Source: Paenibacillus alkaliterrae (GTDB taxonomy: Bacteria; Bacillota; Bacilli; Paenibacillales; Paenibacillaceae). Taken from it: a DNA stretch of 64,000 nt. Below the pieces are notes generated by a model, which saw nothing but the letters and a program-made list of their open reading frames with translations, searched no databases and was not told where the DNA came from. The stretch is from contig NZ_JAKGAP010000002.1 in assembly GCF_021532375.1 (NCBI RefSeq), positions 248,001 to 312,000 of the forward strand. The letters are read 5' to 3'. This document shows positions 42,853 to 52,302 of this stretch, piece after piece. Position 1 is the first letter of the stretch, and each line of letters opens with the position of its first letter. The translations under genes were made by a program, and so were the position numbers.

Positions 42853-45147
42853 ATGAATGGAAGGCGGGTGCGGCGTTTGGAGCATAATAGCGAAGCTAAG
42901 CAAACCGATAATAGCGTGACGATAGATTTTGCGGTACAAGGAATGAGCTGCTCGGCCTGCGCGGCAAGATTAGAGAAGGCCGTAGGCAAAATGGAAGGCG
43001 TGGAGATGGCGGCGGTCAGCTTTCCGCTGCGTACGGCTTGGGTACAGTACTCTCCGGGCGTGCTCGGACCCGCTCAAATAGCGGAGCGCGTTAAGCAATT
43101 AGGCTTCGAAGCGCTATTGAACGAGACCGCGCGCGAGGGACTGCATAAGGAGCATCTTGCGCTAAAGCTGCGGCTTGCTGTGTCTGCGCTGCTTACGCTG
43201 CCGCTCTTAACCGGCATGCTGCAGCATATTCCGCTGCTGGAGCCGCTGCTTGCGGCGGTTCCGGCGTGGCTAACGCTGCCATGGCTGCAATTGGCGCTTG
43301 CCTCGATCATTCAGTTCGTGATTGGCATGCCTTTCTATTTTGGCGCTTACCATGCTTTGCGGCAGCGGAGCGCGAATATGGATGTGCTGGTCGCGATCGG
43401 CACGACGGCCGCTTATTTTTACAGCCATTATGCCGTTTTTCAAGACGGGTTGTTTCGTCCGCTTTCGTCCGCGGCCGCTCATGCGCCTCCTCTGTATTTT
43501 GAAACCTCGGCAGTCGTTATTACAGCCGTGGTGCTTGGAAAATATATAGAAACCAAAGCGTCGCTCCGTGCCCAGCAAAGCTCGAACGGCTTCAACATAC
43601 CCCAAAGCCAGCTCGCCGCAGTCGAGCGTGCGGGAGCAGTCGTGCGCATTCAAACGGAATTCGTTCGGGCTGGCGACATCGTGATCGTAGAAGCGGGCGA
43701 GGTTATTCCGGTGGACGGGATCGTTATCGGCGGACTGTCAGCGGCGGATGAGTCGCTGCTGACCGGCGAAAGCTTGCCGGTCACGAAGCGGGAAGGAGAT
43801 CCGGCGTGGGCGGGCACGCGTAACGAGAGCGCATGTCTGCGCATTCGAACGGATGCGGCCGGACATGATACGATGATTAATCGCATTCAAGAGCTTGTAC
43901 GGCAAGCGCAGCGCTCGAAATCGGCCATACAGCGAAATGTGGATGCGGCCGCGAGCTGGTTCGTGCCGGTTATGTTAGCCTTTGCTCTTATAACGGTTAT
44001 TTTGTGGGGAGTCTTACTCGATCCCGGCAACTGGAGCCGCGCGTTCGTGAGCGCTATCGCCGTATTGCTGGCGGCATGTCCATGCGCGCTAGGCTTAGCG
44101 GCGCCCATATCACTGGTCATTGCTTCGGGCAGGCTGGCGAAGCAAGGCATTATTTCGAAGGAAGCGGGCGCGCTCGAGCGGCTTGCTGGAATTCAGACTC
44201 TAATATTCGATAAAACGGGGACTTTGACAGAAGGTAAGCCCCGCGTTAGCGCGATGCTGGCAGTAAAAGGCAGCCGCTCCTCGCTTCTGAGATTAGCGGC
44301 CGCGGCGGAAGCTGGATCTTCGCATCCATTGGCCGCTGCCATTAAACGGGAAGCCGGTAAGCTCGGACTTGTCATTCCGCAGGCGGATCAGCAAGCCTTC
44401 ATCCCGGGCGGTGGGGTCGAGGCCGTGATTGAAGGGCAGAGGTTCGCGGTCGGCAATGCCCGGTTTGCGGCAGAGCGCGGCTGGAAGGTCGGTAAGGAAG
44501 CGGCAGCTTTCGCGGCAAGTCGAGAGGCTGCTGGAGAAACCGTCCTTTATGCAGCTGTAGAAAGGGAATGTAACGGCGTCATCGCTTTAAGCGACAGCAT
44601 AAAGCATAATGCGAGACAAACGGTAAGGGAACTGAAGAAGCTAGGCGTAACCGCACTGCTTGCGACCGGGGATCACGAGTCGCCGGCGCAAGCAGCGGCC
44701 AAGGCTGCGGGCATTATCGAGGTGCATGCTTCGATGCTGCCGGAGCAAAAGGCAGCGCTCGTGGAAAAGCTGAAAAATCAGGGGAAAAGAGTTGCGATGG
44801 CTGGCGATGGCTGGAATGATGCTCCTGCGTTGGCAACGGCCGATGTTGGCATTGCTATGGGGGACGGTACAGCCGCAGCGCTAAGTGCCGGCCACATGAC
44901 GTTGCTTTTCTCGCGCTTGCAGGTCATACCCGAAGCGATTCGGATTAGCCGGCTTACGATTCGGAATGTGCGCCAAAACTTAACGTTCGCTTTTCTCTAT
45001 AATGTCATCATCATCCCGTTCGCCTCGTTCGGGCTGCTCGAGCCTTGGATGGCCGGAACGGCCATGGCGCTGAGCTCCGTATCTGTCGTGGGCAACGCAC
45101 TTCGCTTAACGGGGCAGTTGCGGCGTACGGTTGGAGCTAAGTCATGA
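42853..45147 (+). CDS. P1B-type copper-transporting ATPase
   Basis: A 764-residue heavy-metal ATPase of the CopA/CcoI type. A single N-terminal HMA domain (~20-90) has CxxC at Cys33/Cys36 (MSCSAC). The metal-path CPC is at 409-411, phosphorylation site DKTGT at 453, SSHPLA (HP motif) near 495, and GDGWNDAPAL near 655. Eight membrane helices are expected. The CPC class moves Cu(I) out of the cytosol, either for detoxification or to oxidase assembly. It overlaps the next gene by 4 bases; the partner genes suggest the latter or a dedicated delivery path. Confidence 0.88.
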   Translation: MNGRRVRRLEHNSEAKQTDNSVTIDFAVQGMSCSACAARLEKAVGKMEGVEMAAVSFPLRTAWVQYSPGVLGPAQIAERVKQLGFEALLNETAREGLHKEHLALKLRLAVSALLTLPLLTGMLQHIPLLEPLLAAVPAWLTLPWLQLALASIIQFVIGMPFYFGAYHALRQRSANMDVLVAIGTTAAYFYSHYAVFQDGLFRPLSSAAAHAPPLYFETSAVVITAVVLGKYIETKASLRAQQSSNGFNIPQSQLAAVERAGAVVRIQTEFVRAGDIVIVEAGEVIPVDGIVIGGLSAADESLLTGESLPVTKREGDPAWAGTRNESACLRIRTDAAGHDTMINRIQELVRQAQRSKSAIQRNVDAAASWFVPVMLAFALITVILWGVLLDPGNWSRAFVSAIAVLLAACPCALGLAAPISLVIASGRLAKQGIISKEAGALERLAGIQTLIFDKTGTLTEGKPRVSAMLAVKGSRSSLLRLAAAAEAGSSHPLAAAIKREAGKLGLVIPQADQQAFIPGGGVEAVIEGQRFAVGNARFAAERGWKVGKEAAAFAASREAAGETVLYAAVERECNGVIALSDSIKHNARQTVRELKKLGVTALLATGDHESPAQAAAKAAGIIEVHASMLPEQKAALVEKLKNQGKRVAMAGDGWNDAPALATADVGIAMGDGTAAALSAGHMTLLFSRLQVIPEAIRISRLTIRNVRQNLTFAFLYNVIIIPFASFGLLEPWMAGTAMALSSVSVVGNALRLTGQLRRTVGAKS

Positions 45148-45830
45148 CGATCACCTGGCAGCAGCTCGGACTTATTATAATGACTGGATTGTTTAGTGCG
45201 CCGCATTGCATCGGCATGTGCGGCGGCATTGTATCTGCTGTTACTTTGCAATCCGCAGCGCACGTTCGCCATTCGATGCTCCTATACAATACAGGCCGTA
45301 TATTCTCCTATGCCTTATTGGGCGCTCTCATGGGCGCTGTCGGATCATTCGTAGATTTAGCAGGAAAGCTTGCGGGCGTCCAAGGACTTGCTTCGATCAT
45401 TGGCGGCTGTTTCTTGCTGCTGTGGCTTTGGCGCCGATTTCAACTGCCGCTGATGAATCGGCTTTCAGACCTGCTGCACAAAAGGCTTGCCGGCAACGCC
45501 GGACGCGGCGGACGTCAGGAGTCGCTGCATTTGCTGGCTGCCGGAGTCGCCTTTGGATTTCTGCCATGCGGGCTGACGTATGCCATGCAAATGACGGCTG
45601 CGAGCACCGGATCGGCAGCCGAGGGAGCGCTGGTGATGGCTTTGTTCGGCTTATCCACGTTCCCGGCTTTGGCGGCAGCCGCTTTCCTGGCGTCCTTCGC
45701 CGATCGAAAGTGGCGCCGATTCATGCGGAGAGCAGGCGTCATAACTGCAATAGCGGTCGGCCTATTATCGATTCTGCGCGGCCTTGCCGCGAATGGAATT
45801 ATACCAAGCATAAATCCTTGGCTTTGGTAG
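45144..45830 (+). CDS. TauE/SafE-like (DsbD_2/UreH-type) membrane protein with HCxxMCGG
   Basis: A 228-residue protein with about six hydrophobic segments. Near the N-terminus SAPHCIGMCGG (His21, Cys22, Met25, Cys26) offers a soft-metal site, and GFLPCGLTYAM in the middle repeats the Cys/Met theme. This is the family often annotated as sulfite exporter TauE/SafE or UreH-domain protein and found beside copper ATPases and oxidase assembly genes. Its ATG overlaps the ATPase stop, so the two are coupled. A role in copper handling is inference. Confidence 0.78.
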   Translation: MTITWQQLGLIIMTGLFSAPHCIGMCGGIVSAVTLQSAAHVRHSMLLYNTGRIFSYALLGALMGAVGSFVDLAGKLAGVQGLASIIGGCFLLLWLWRRFQLPLMNRLSDLLHKRLAGNAGRGGRQESLHLLAAGVAFGFLPCGLTYAMQMTAASTGSAAEGALVMALFGLSTFPALAAAAFLASFADRKWRRFMRRAGVITAIAVGLLSILRGLAANGIIPSINPWLW

Positions 45831-45837
45831 GGAGCGT

Positions 45838-46281
45838 TCAATGGACGGCTTCCAAGCGTCTTTCTAATGTATACGTCTGATTACCGGCTTCCAGTGTTAA
45901 AGTAGCCTTCCACATGCCGGGCATTAAAGGAATGCCTTCGCCGGTATATTTGCCGGGAGCCGCCTCTGTCATTTGAAACTCCACGTCTCCGCAAACCATG
46001 CCGAGCATATCCAGTTTAATTGCTAAGTCAGCTCCTTCAAACGGAGCCCCGTTAAGATTAGTTACATGTAACGAGAACGTATTTTCATGCAGCGCCTTAG
46101 CTGGATAGCCCTCGATTGACCAAATGAGATTCCCGCTTTCGAAGGCATGCTCCGTAATCTGGGGTGCAGTTTCCTTGCCGGAAAAGAGCCAGGTAAGCAA
46201 GAAAGCAATCGCCATGCCTAGGATTATGATGGCGAGTGCGAGCTTTATCCGAGGAGCTAACGGTTTATTTTGCGGAAGCAT
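45838..46281 (-). CDS. FixH/YtkA-like membrane-anchored protein
   Basis: A 147-residue protein: one membrane segment (~12-33) and an extracytoplasmic beta-rich domain (~45-145) of the YtkA/FixH type ending GIPLMPGMWKATLTL. Met92, Met95, Cys97 and Met104 in DMLGMVCGDVEFQM form a plausible Cu site. It is convergent with the TauE-like gene, 7 bases apart. Together with the ATPase it resembles copper delivery to cytochrome oxidase (CcoI/FixI and FixH in proteobacteria). GGGAGGT lies 12 bases before its ATG. Confidence 0.7.
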   Translation of the reverse strand: MLPQNKPLAPRIKLALAIIILGMAIAFLLTWLFSGKETAPQITEHAFESGNLIWSIEGYPAKALHENTFSLHVTNLNGAPFEGADLAIKLDMLGMVCGDVEFQMTEAAPGKYTGEGIPLMPGMWKATLTLEAGNQTYTLERRLEAVH

Positions 46282-46375
46282 TCGGAAATACGACCTCCCT
46301 TATTTGTGGATGCATATAAAGTTTACTATGCTGACAACGTACGAACCAGAACGGCAAAAACTCCTTAATTGGCTA

Positions 46376-46405
46376 TTGGACAAATTAGAAAATACGGTGT
46401 ATAGT
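46376..46405 (+). promoter_or_regulatory. Promoter of the cobalamin operon
   Basis: TTGGAC (46376-46381), 18 bases, TATAGT (46400-46405), 25 bases before the riboswitch P1 stem. Confidence 0.6.
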
Positions 46406-46430
46406 AACTACTGATAATTTCATAGTGAAT

Positions 46431-46661
46431 AAATAGGTGCTGATACGAGAGAGTGTGAAGAAAGCTATTCACACGATTCGCTTCGTTTCTCGTTGAAGCT
46501 TAATAGGGAAGACCGGTGAAAATCCGGCACGGACCCGCCACTGTAAGGAATGGCATCGCAAGCTAACGCTTGGCGATTGCAGCGCGCCGACATACAGTCA
46601 CTGAGGCTATGCCTTGGGAAGACATCGGCTGCGTATTCCGAGTCAGGAGACCTGCCTGTTT
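46431..46661 (+). ncRNA. Adenosylcobalamin riboswitch
   Basis: The aptamer core is clear: GGGAAGACCGGTG, then CCGGCACGGACCCGCCACTG (46507-46545 region), and the B12 box GAGTCAGGAGACCTGCC (46640-46656). P1 forms between aaataggt (46431-46438) and gcctgttt (46654-46661). A cobalamin-dependent terminator follows, so bound cofactor should stop transcription of the uptake and salvage operon. Confidence 0.95.
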
Positions 46662-46739
46662 AAATAACGCTTGAACCTACGTGGACTTAGGGAGGTGTTG
46701 GAGAAGCTTTTCGCTTTGTTTTTAATGAGGCGTATAGTA

Positions 46740-46774
46740 GCATTTCTGGCACATTGTCAGAGATGCTTTTTTTA
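46740..46774 (+). terminator. Riboswitch-controlled terminator
   Basis: A 9-bp stem gcatttctg/cagagatgc (46740-46748 with 46758-46766) and seven T, lying between the aptamer and btuF. The 529-base gap from 46282 to 46810 holds only the promoter, aptamer and this terminator. Confidence 0.88.
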
Positions 46775-46810
46775 TTTTATACGAAATTATTTATAGGGGT
46801 GGAGAGAAGG

Positions 46811-47803
46811 ATGAATTCAGTCAACCGCAGTATAATGAAGATGTTGCTTGGATTGCTCTTGACGCTGATGCTCGTTTTTACGGCAGCATGCGGAGCAAAT
46901 ACCAAGACGGAGAATGAGCCTAATCAATCAGCAGCAAACACGGAGCAGGCAGCAACGAGTGAGCCGGCGCCGACAGTTACCGCTACCGCTTACCCGCTTA
47001 CCGTTTCGGATGATACGGGTACGGAGATGACTTTCGAGCAAGCGCCGGCGAAGGTCGTTACGCTTGTCCCGAGTGAAACGGAAACGATTTTTGCAATCGG
47101 CTCCGGGGATCAGGTCGTCGGCGTTGACGAGTGGAGCAACTATCCGGAGGAAGCAGCCTCGAAGCAGAAGATTGGCGATATGACGACCAATATCGAGGCT
47201 GTTGCCGCGCTGAATCCGGATCTGGTTCTTGCTTCCGCTTCAATGAACTCGGATGCGATTGCTCAGCTTCGCTCATTAAACATTACCGTATTCGCAACCG
47301 AACCGAAAACCTATGATGCGGTTATTGCCAAAATCGAGCTTTTAGGTCATATTATGGATAAGCAAGCGGAAGCGGCGGAAACGGCAGACCATATGCGCTC
47401 CGTGAAGCAGCAGGTGACGGACGCCGTCAAGGATGCCGAGAAGAAGAAGGTGTATCTCGAGTTTTCTCCCGGCTGGACCGTTGGTGCCGGAACTTTCCTC
47501 GATGAGCTGTTAACGATCGCAGGAGGAACAAATATTTCTGCGGTTAAGCCGGATTGGTACGAGGTTAGCGCAGAGGAAGTCGTTGCTGAAAATCCGCAAA
47601 TTATTATTTATCCTGACATGGGAGTGGATCCGAATCCAATCGTCGCCGGCATCGAAAGCCGCCCTGGCTGGGATGTGATCGACGCGGTGAAAAACAAGCA
47701 GCTGCATGCCGTGACCAATGATCCGCTCGTACGCGTTGGACCGCGTCTTGCCGACGGCTTGCTTGAGCTTGCGAAAGCGATTCACCCGGATCTCGTAAAA
47801 TAA
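46811..47803 (+). CDS. btuF: Cobalamin ABC transporter substrate-binding lipoprotein
   Basis: A 330-residue lipoprotein: signal peptide with lipid-attachment Cys27 (FTAACG), a Thr/Ala/Glu-rich spacer, then the BtuF/FecB-type two-lobe fold (~60-330) with VVTLVPSETETIFAIG, VGVDEWSNYP and KIGDM. It captures cobalamin or cobinamide outside the membrane. ATG 46811 follows GGAGAGAAGG; the frame upstream runs into the terminator. First gene of the riboswitch operon; btuC is 4 bases downstream. Confidence 0.9.
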   Translation: MNSVNRSIMKMLLGLLLTLMLVFTAACGANTKTENEPNQSAANTEQAATSEPAPTVTATAYPLTVSDDTGTEMTFEQAPAKVVTLVPSETETIFAIGSGDQVVGVDEWSNYPEEAASKQKIGDMTTNIEAVAALNPDLVLASASMNSDAIAQLRSLNITVFATEPKTYDAVIAKIELLGHIMDKQAEAAETADHMRSVKQQVTDAVKDAEKKKVYLEFSPGWTVGAGTFLDELLTIAGGTNISAVKPDWYEVSAEEVVAENPQIIIYPDMGVDPNPIVAGIESRPGWDVIDAVKNKQLHAVTNDPLVRVGPRLADGLLELAKAIHPDLVK

Positions 47804-47807
47804 GCAG

Positions 47808-48839
47808 ATGACATATAAACTCGTTTGGTATGGAGGAGCAGCTATGCTCCTTCTTGCTGTTTCTATCATAGTAAGCTTGTCTATAGGCTCGGCAGGGATT
47901 TCGGTCCGTGATGTGTGGGGCATCCTGCTTCATCAGTTGCCCTGGCTCGCGGATAAACCCGTTGCGTATACATCGGGAGAAGTAGCGATCGTGACGCAGG
48001 TTCGCCTTTCGCGCGTATTGCTGGCAGTCCTGGTCGGCGCCTGCCTCGCGCTTGCAGGGACCGGCTTTCAAGGAGTGCTGCGCAATCCGCTGGCCGATCC
48101 TTATACGTTAGGCGTCGCCTCAGGAAGCTCGGTGGGCGCCGCTTTTATTATTTTGTTCGGCCTGCAGACTGCGCTGGGTATGTGGACGATTCCGCTTGTA
48201 GCGTTCAGTACCGGAACGATTACGCTTCTGGGCGTTTTTTGGCTGTCCCGCAGCAAGGGCATCATGCAAATCGAAACGCTTATTTTATCCGGGGTCATCA
48301 TTCAATCCTTTCTTGGCGCATTTGTATCGTTCATGGTGTCCTTGTCGCAGGGCGTAGTCAATCAAATCTTGTTTTGGCTGATGGGTTCGCTTGCCATGCG
48401 GAGCTGGGACAATGTCTATATGCTGCTTCCGTTTCTCGCAATTGGGCTGCCTGTGCTTCTTGTGTACGGCCAATCGCTCAATTTATTCGTATTGGGAGAA
48501 CGGCATGCGGCGCATCTTGGCATTCGCGTGGAACGGACGAAGCTGATCGTATTGATCAGCTCGACGCTGCTTACGGCGGCGGCCGTCTCCGTTTCCGGTG
48601 TTATTGGCTTCGTGGGACTCGTTATCCCGCATCTGATTCGATTGCTGGTTGGTCCGGACTATCGGTTAATTATCCCTCTGTCGGCCATAGGAGGCGGAGT
48701 CTTTGTCTTATGGGCAGATACGCTCGCGAGAACGGCCCTGTCACCAAAGGAAATTCCTTTAGGCGTCGTGACCGCTTTAATCGGGGCGCCATTCTTTGCT
48801 TATTTACTGCATAGGCGCAAGCTCAAGGAGGGCGGCTAG
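47808..48839 (+). CDS. btuC: Cobalamin ABC transporter permease
   Basis: A 343-residue FecCD-family permease with about ten membrane helices. LRNPLADPYTLGVASGSSVGA (given by key residues R-N-P-L-A-D-P) is the family signature, and the L-loop coupling segment is near GVIGFVGLVIPHL. It forms the channel with two BtuD copies. ATG lies 4 bases after the btuF stop. Confidence 0.92.
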   Translation: MTYKLVWYGGAAMLLLAVSIIVSLSIGSAGISVRDVWGILLHQLPWLADKPVAYTSGEVAIVTQVRLSRVLLAVLVGACLALAGTGFQGVLRNPLADPYTLGVASGSSVGAAFIILFGLQTALGMWTIPLVAFSTGTITLLGVFWLSRSKGIMQIETLILSGVIIQSFLGAFVSFMVSLSQGVVNQILFWLMGSLAMRSWDNVYMLLPFLAIGLPVLLVYGQSLNLFVLGERHAAHLGIRVERTKLIVLISSTLLTAAAVSVSGVIGFVGLVIPHLIRLLVGPDYRLIIPLSAIGGGVFVLWADTLARTALSPKEIPLGVVTALIGAPFFAYLLHRRKLKEGG

Positions 48840-48841
48840 AA

Positions 48842-49660
48842 ATGATAGAAGCCAAGGCAATTGTTCAGGAGGTTCAAGGACGTCCTGTGCTGGGCGGTCT
48901 TTCCTGTTCGTTTCAGAAAGGCCGCATGTACGGAATTATTGGACCCAATGGTGTCGGCAAATCCACCCTGCTGCAGCTGTTATCGGGAATTGACCGTCCG
49001 AAGCATGGCGAGGTTCTGTTGGATGGGCGGATCATCCTGTCCTATCCGAGAAAGCAGCTCGCCAGAATTATGGCTGTGCTGCAGCAGAGCGGTCTTCCGC
49101 CTGTCGGCTTCTCGGTGCGCGAGGTCGTCAGCATGGGCAGATATCCTTATCAAAACTGGCTTGGCAGCGAGGAGAAGGATTCAGATGCCGTCATTGATGC
49201 TGCGCTAAAGGCTATGGGACTTAAAGAGCTTGAGCATCGCAAAATGGATCATCTGAGCGGAGGCGAACGGCAGCGCGTGGCGCTTGCCAAGCTTATGGCG
49301 CAAGAGCCGTCTGTTATTTTGCTCGATGAACCGACCACTTATTTGGATATTGGCTTTCAAGTGCAACTGCTCGATACGGTCCGTGCATGGCAGCGAGAAC
49401 GCGACCTTACCGTTATCGCCGTCCTTCACGATTTGAATTTAGCTTCGCTCTATTGCGACGAGCTCGTTGTTCTGCACCGTGGGACGGTTGCCGCGGCGGG
49501 AGAACCCCATATAGTTCTGACGACAGCGTTAATCGAGCAGGTATATGAAACCGCTGCGAGCGTTATCTCCCATCCCTTGACGGGTTCCCCGCAAATTATG
49601 CTTCAGCCGTATTCGTACAAAGGAATGAATCAAGTAATGAAAGTGAAGGAGCGACAGTAA
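48842..49660 (+). CDS. btuD: Cobalamin ABC transporter ATP-binding protein
   Basis: A 272-residue FepC/BtuD-type ATPase: Walker A GPNGVGKST (~39-47), signature LSGGERQRVALAK (~139-151), Walker B VILLDEPTTYLD (~159-170), and switch His in VLHDLN. Its stop overlaps the cobT start (TAATG). Confidence 0.92.
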   Translation: MIEAKAIVQEVQGRPVLGGLSCSFQKGRMYGIIGPNGVGKSTLLQLLSGIDRPKHGEVLLDGRIILSYPRKQLARIMAVLQQSGLPPVGFSVREVVSMGRYPYQNWLGSEEKDSDAVIDAALKAMGLKELEHRKMDHLSGGERQRVALAKLMAQEPSVILLDEPTTYLDIGFQVQLLDTVRAWQRERDLTVIAVLHDLNLASLYCDELVVLHRGTVAAAGEPHIVLTTALIEQVYETAASVISHPLTGSPQIMLQPYSYKGMNQVMKVKERQ

Positions 49661-50724
49661 TGGCAGACGATCTATCAATTAAGCTGGCGGAAACGATTAA
49701 AAAGATAAAGCCCTTTAATGAAGAAAGCGCGTCATTGGCGGATCATCACTCCGATCGATTGACGAAGCCGCCTGGAAGCTTGGGAAAGCTGGAAAGCATC
49801 GCAAGGCAGCTCGCCGGCATTTCCGGTCAGCTTTGGCCCGATTTATCGCGTAAAGCGGTTATTGTCATGGCGGGAGATCATGGCGTTTGCGAGGAAGGGG
49901 TCAGCGCATTCCCGCAGGCGGTAACGCCGCAGATGGTCATGAATTTTTTGAATGGCGGCGCGGCCGTCAATGTGCTCGCCCGTCAAGCGGGAGCGGATGT
50001 CGTGTGCGTCGATATCGGCGTGAACGCAGACCTGGCGCATGAGCGTTTAGTATGCAGGAAGATCGTACGTGGAACTGCCAATATGGCGAAGCAGCCGGCC
50101 ATGACCCGCGAGGAAACGGTCCAAGCGATACTGGTCGGCATTGAGGTCGTGAATGAGCAGGTCAAGCAGGGCTTTCGGCTGTTCGGAACGGGAGAAATGG
50201 GCATTGGCAATACGACGGCAAGCGCAGCGATTACGACTGTGTTGACCGGACTTTCTCCAGAGGAGTCCGTGGGACGGGGAACCGGGATTAATGATGCGGG
50301 CTGGTTGAATAAGGTTGATGTCGTAAAACGGGCAATCGAGCTGAATCAGCCTGATGCAAGCGATCCGATCGACGTGCTGGCAAAAGTAGGCGGAGCGGAA
50401 ATTGCCGGGCTGGTCGGCGTTATTATCGGAGCGGCGGCTAATGGCTGTGCGGTCGTCATTGACGGCTACATATCTTCGGCAGCGGCACTCGTGGCATCAA
50501 GGCTTGCGGAGCAGTCGAAGCCGTATATGATCGCGTCTCACTTGTCGCAGGAGAAAGGGCATTTGAAGCTGCTCGAATCGATTGGTTTATCGCCTATGAT
50601 TCAGCTGGAGATGCGGCTGGGCGAGGGGACGGGGGCCGTGTTATGCTTTCATTTTATAGACGCTGCTCTTCATCTCATGCAGGAAATGGCCACGTTCGAG
50701 AGCGCAGGCGTATCTAAAGGATAG
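49660..50724 (+). CDS. cobT: Nicotinate-nucleotide:dimethylbenzimidazole phosphoribosyltransferase
   Basis: A 354-residue CobT that makes alpha-ribazole phosphate, the lower-ligand precursor, from nicotinate mononucleotide and a benzimidazole base. Family markers: KPPGSLGKLE (~25-34), MAGDHGV (~68-74), GTGEMGIGNTTASAA (~176-190) and the catalytic Glu in RLGEGTGA (~317-324). Cytoplasmic. Overlaps btuD by one base. Confidence 0.95.
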   Translation: MADDLSIKLAETIKKIKPFNEESASLADHHSDRLTKPPGSLGKLESIARQLAGISGQLWPDLSRKAVIVMAGDHGVCEEGVSAFPQAVTPQMVMNFLNGGAAVNVLARQAGADVVCVDIGVNADLAHERLVCRKIVRGTANMAKQPAMTREETVQAILVGIEVVNEQVKQGFRLFGTGEMGIGNTTASAAITTVLTGLSPEESVGRGTGINDAGWLNKVDVVKRAIELNQPDASDPIDVLAKVGGAEIAGLVGVIIGAAANGCAVVIDGYISSAAALVASRLAEQSKPYMIASHLSQEKGHLKLLESIGLSPMIQLEMRLGEGTGAVLCFHFIDAALHLMQEMATFESAGVSKG

Positions 50725-50734
50725 GTGAACGTAA

Positions 50735-51325
50735 TTGGCAATACTCGTAACCGGCGGAGCTCGCAGCGGTAAAAGCGCCTTCGCCGAGCAATATGCGAAA
50801 CGTACAGGGGCTAACGGTATCTATATCGCTACTTGTCAATCTTATGACGAAGAAATGAATGAACGGATCGGCAAGCATCGCCGGGATCGAGTGGATTCAG
50901 GTTTTGCGTGGGAGACGGTGGAGGAGCCCTATCAGGCAGCTGACCGGCTGGCAAGATTAGAACGGCAATTTACGGTAAATGCGGAAAATGGCCTGAAGCC
51001 TCCTGCCGTGCTGCTCGATTGCTTAACGCTGTGGCTAACGAATTGGATGCTGCGCATCGATCAACAATCTTTGGGCGATAGCCGGTTGGAAGCAGAAACG
51101 TTAAAGCTGCTCGCCGCTATTCAAGCCTTTCCCTACACGCTTCTTGTTGTTACGAATGAGGTAGGAGATGGAATCGTACCCTCTTATCCGCTTGGAAGGC
51201 AGTTCCGGGATGAAGCGGGCCGATTGAATCAGCGGGTTGCTGCCATTTGCGGACGCGTATTTCTGGTAACGGCGGGCATTCCGGTAGAGTTGAAATCGCG
51301 AGCCTTCAGGTGGGATCAGCTATGA
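50735..51325 (+). CDS. cobU: Adenosylcobinamide kinase/guanylyltransferase
   Basis: A 196-residue bifunctional enzyme that phosphorylates adenosylcobinamide and then forms the GDP derivative. The P-loop is GGARSGKS at ~6-13, and GKHRRDR (~46-52) holds the His that carries GMP. TTG 50735 is the start, behind AAAGGATAGGTGA; no ATG fits. The stop overlaps cbiB (ATGA). Confidence 0.93.
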   Translation: MAILVTGGARSGKSAFAEQYAKRTGANGIYIATCQSYDEEMNERIGKHRRDRVDSGFAWETVEEPYQAADRLARLERQFTVNAENGLKPPAVLLDCLTLWLTNWMLRIDQQSLGDSRLEAETLKLLAAIQAFPYTLLVVTNEVGDGIVPSYPLGRQFRDEAGRLNQRVAAICGRVFLVTAGIPVELKSRAFRWDQL

Positions 51326-52302
51326 TGCTTTATTCCTTTCAGGAGCTGCTGCTGCTGGCTGCCGCGGCCATTGTTATAGACTGGATCGTCGGCGATCCGA
51401 AGCGCCCGACCCATCCCGTCATTTGGATCGGCCGCCTTATACGTTTATTGGAGCGGGTACTGGCGCCTGAACGAAGGAAGGACTGCACGGCTGCCGTCAG
51501 GCTATTAGGCGTTATCTTGACGGCAATCACCTTATGCATAAGCTATGGTGTGATGTGGTCGATGGTTTGGGCCGCGGATGCCGTGCATGTTTGGCTTGGT
51601 TATGCGGTAAGCGCCTGGTTTATATCGACGACTATTGCGGTGAAGGGCTTGAAGGAGGCTGCGATGCTTGTCTATACGCCGTTATCGGAAGGAAGGCTCG
51701 CGGAAGCGCGTAAATTTGTCGGCTTCATTGTAGGGCGGGATACCGGGAAGCTGGATGCCCGGGAAGCTTCCCGGGCCGCGGTCGAGACCGTGGCGGAAAA
51801 TATAGTGGACGCGCTGGTTTCGCCTGTAATATTCGCGCTTATAGGAGGCGCGCCGCTAGCGATGCTGTACCGGGCGGCCAATACGCTTGATTCCATGGTT
51901 GGCTACCGTAATGATACCTACAGATACTTTGGCTGGTGCTCGGCCCGAATCGACGATGTGCTCAATTATATTCCCGCAAGGTTAACAGGCGTAATGCTTA
52001 CGATGGCGGTGCTGGCATCACCTGGGATGAAAGCCGGTCGTGCTGTGCATGCGATGTTCGTCTTTGCTCGCCTGCACCCGAGTCCGAACAGCGGCATACC
52101 GGAATCGGCCGTGGCCGGAGCGCTTGGCATTGAGCTTGGAGGTACAAACGTCTATTTCGGCGTACCTGGCGAGAGAGCGAGAATGGGCTGGCCGCTTCGC
52201 CGATTGCAGCCGTTCGACATTGTGCGGACGATAAGGCTTCTGTATGGTGTTAGCTTCATTATGTTCTCGGGGGTGATGGCTGTATGGCTCGTCATAATAT
52301 AA
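51322..52302 (+). CDS. cbiB: Adenosylcobinamide-phosphate synthase
   Basis: A 326-residue membrane enzyme joining adenosylcobyric acid to aminopropanol phosphate (or threonine-phosphate-derived amine). WIVGDPKRPTHPVIWIG near the N-terminus (key D-P-x3-P-H-P) and NTLDSMVGYRNDTY (~192-205) are hallmarks; about five membrane segments. ATG 51322 has AGGTGGGA at a good distance and overlaps the cobU stop. It overlaps cobS by 19 bases. Confidence 0.93.
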   Translation: MMLYSFQELLLLAAAAIVIDWIVGDPKRPTHPVIWIGRLIRLLERVLAPERRKDCTAAVRLLGVILTAITLCISYGVMWSMVWAADAVHVWLGYAVSAWFISTTIAVKGLKEAAMLVYTPLSEGRLAEARKFVGFIVGRDTGKLDAREASRAAVETVAENIVDALVSPVIFALIGGAPLAMLYRAANTLDSMVGYRNDTYRYFGWCSARIDDVLNYIPARLTGVMLTMAVLASPGMKAGRAVHAMFVFARLHPSPNSGIPESAVAGALGIELGGTNVYFGVPGERARMGWPLRRLQPFDIVRTIRLLYGVSFIMFSGVMAVWLVII

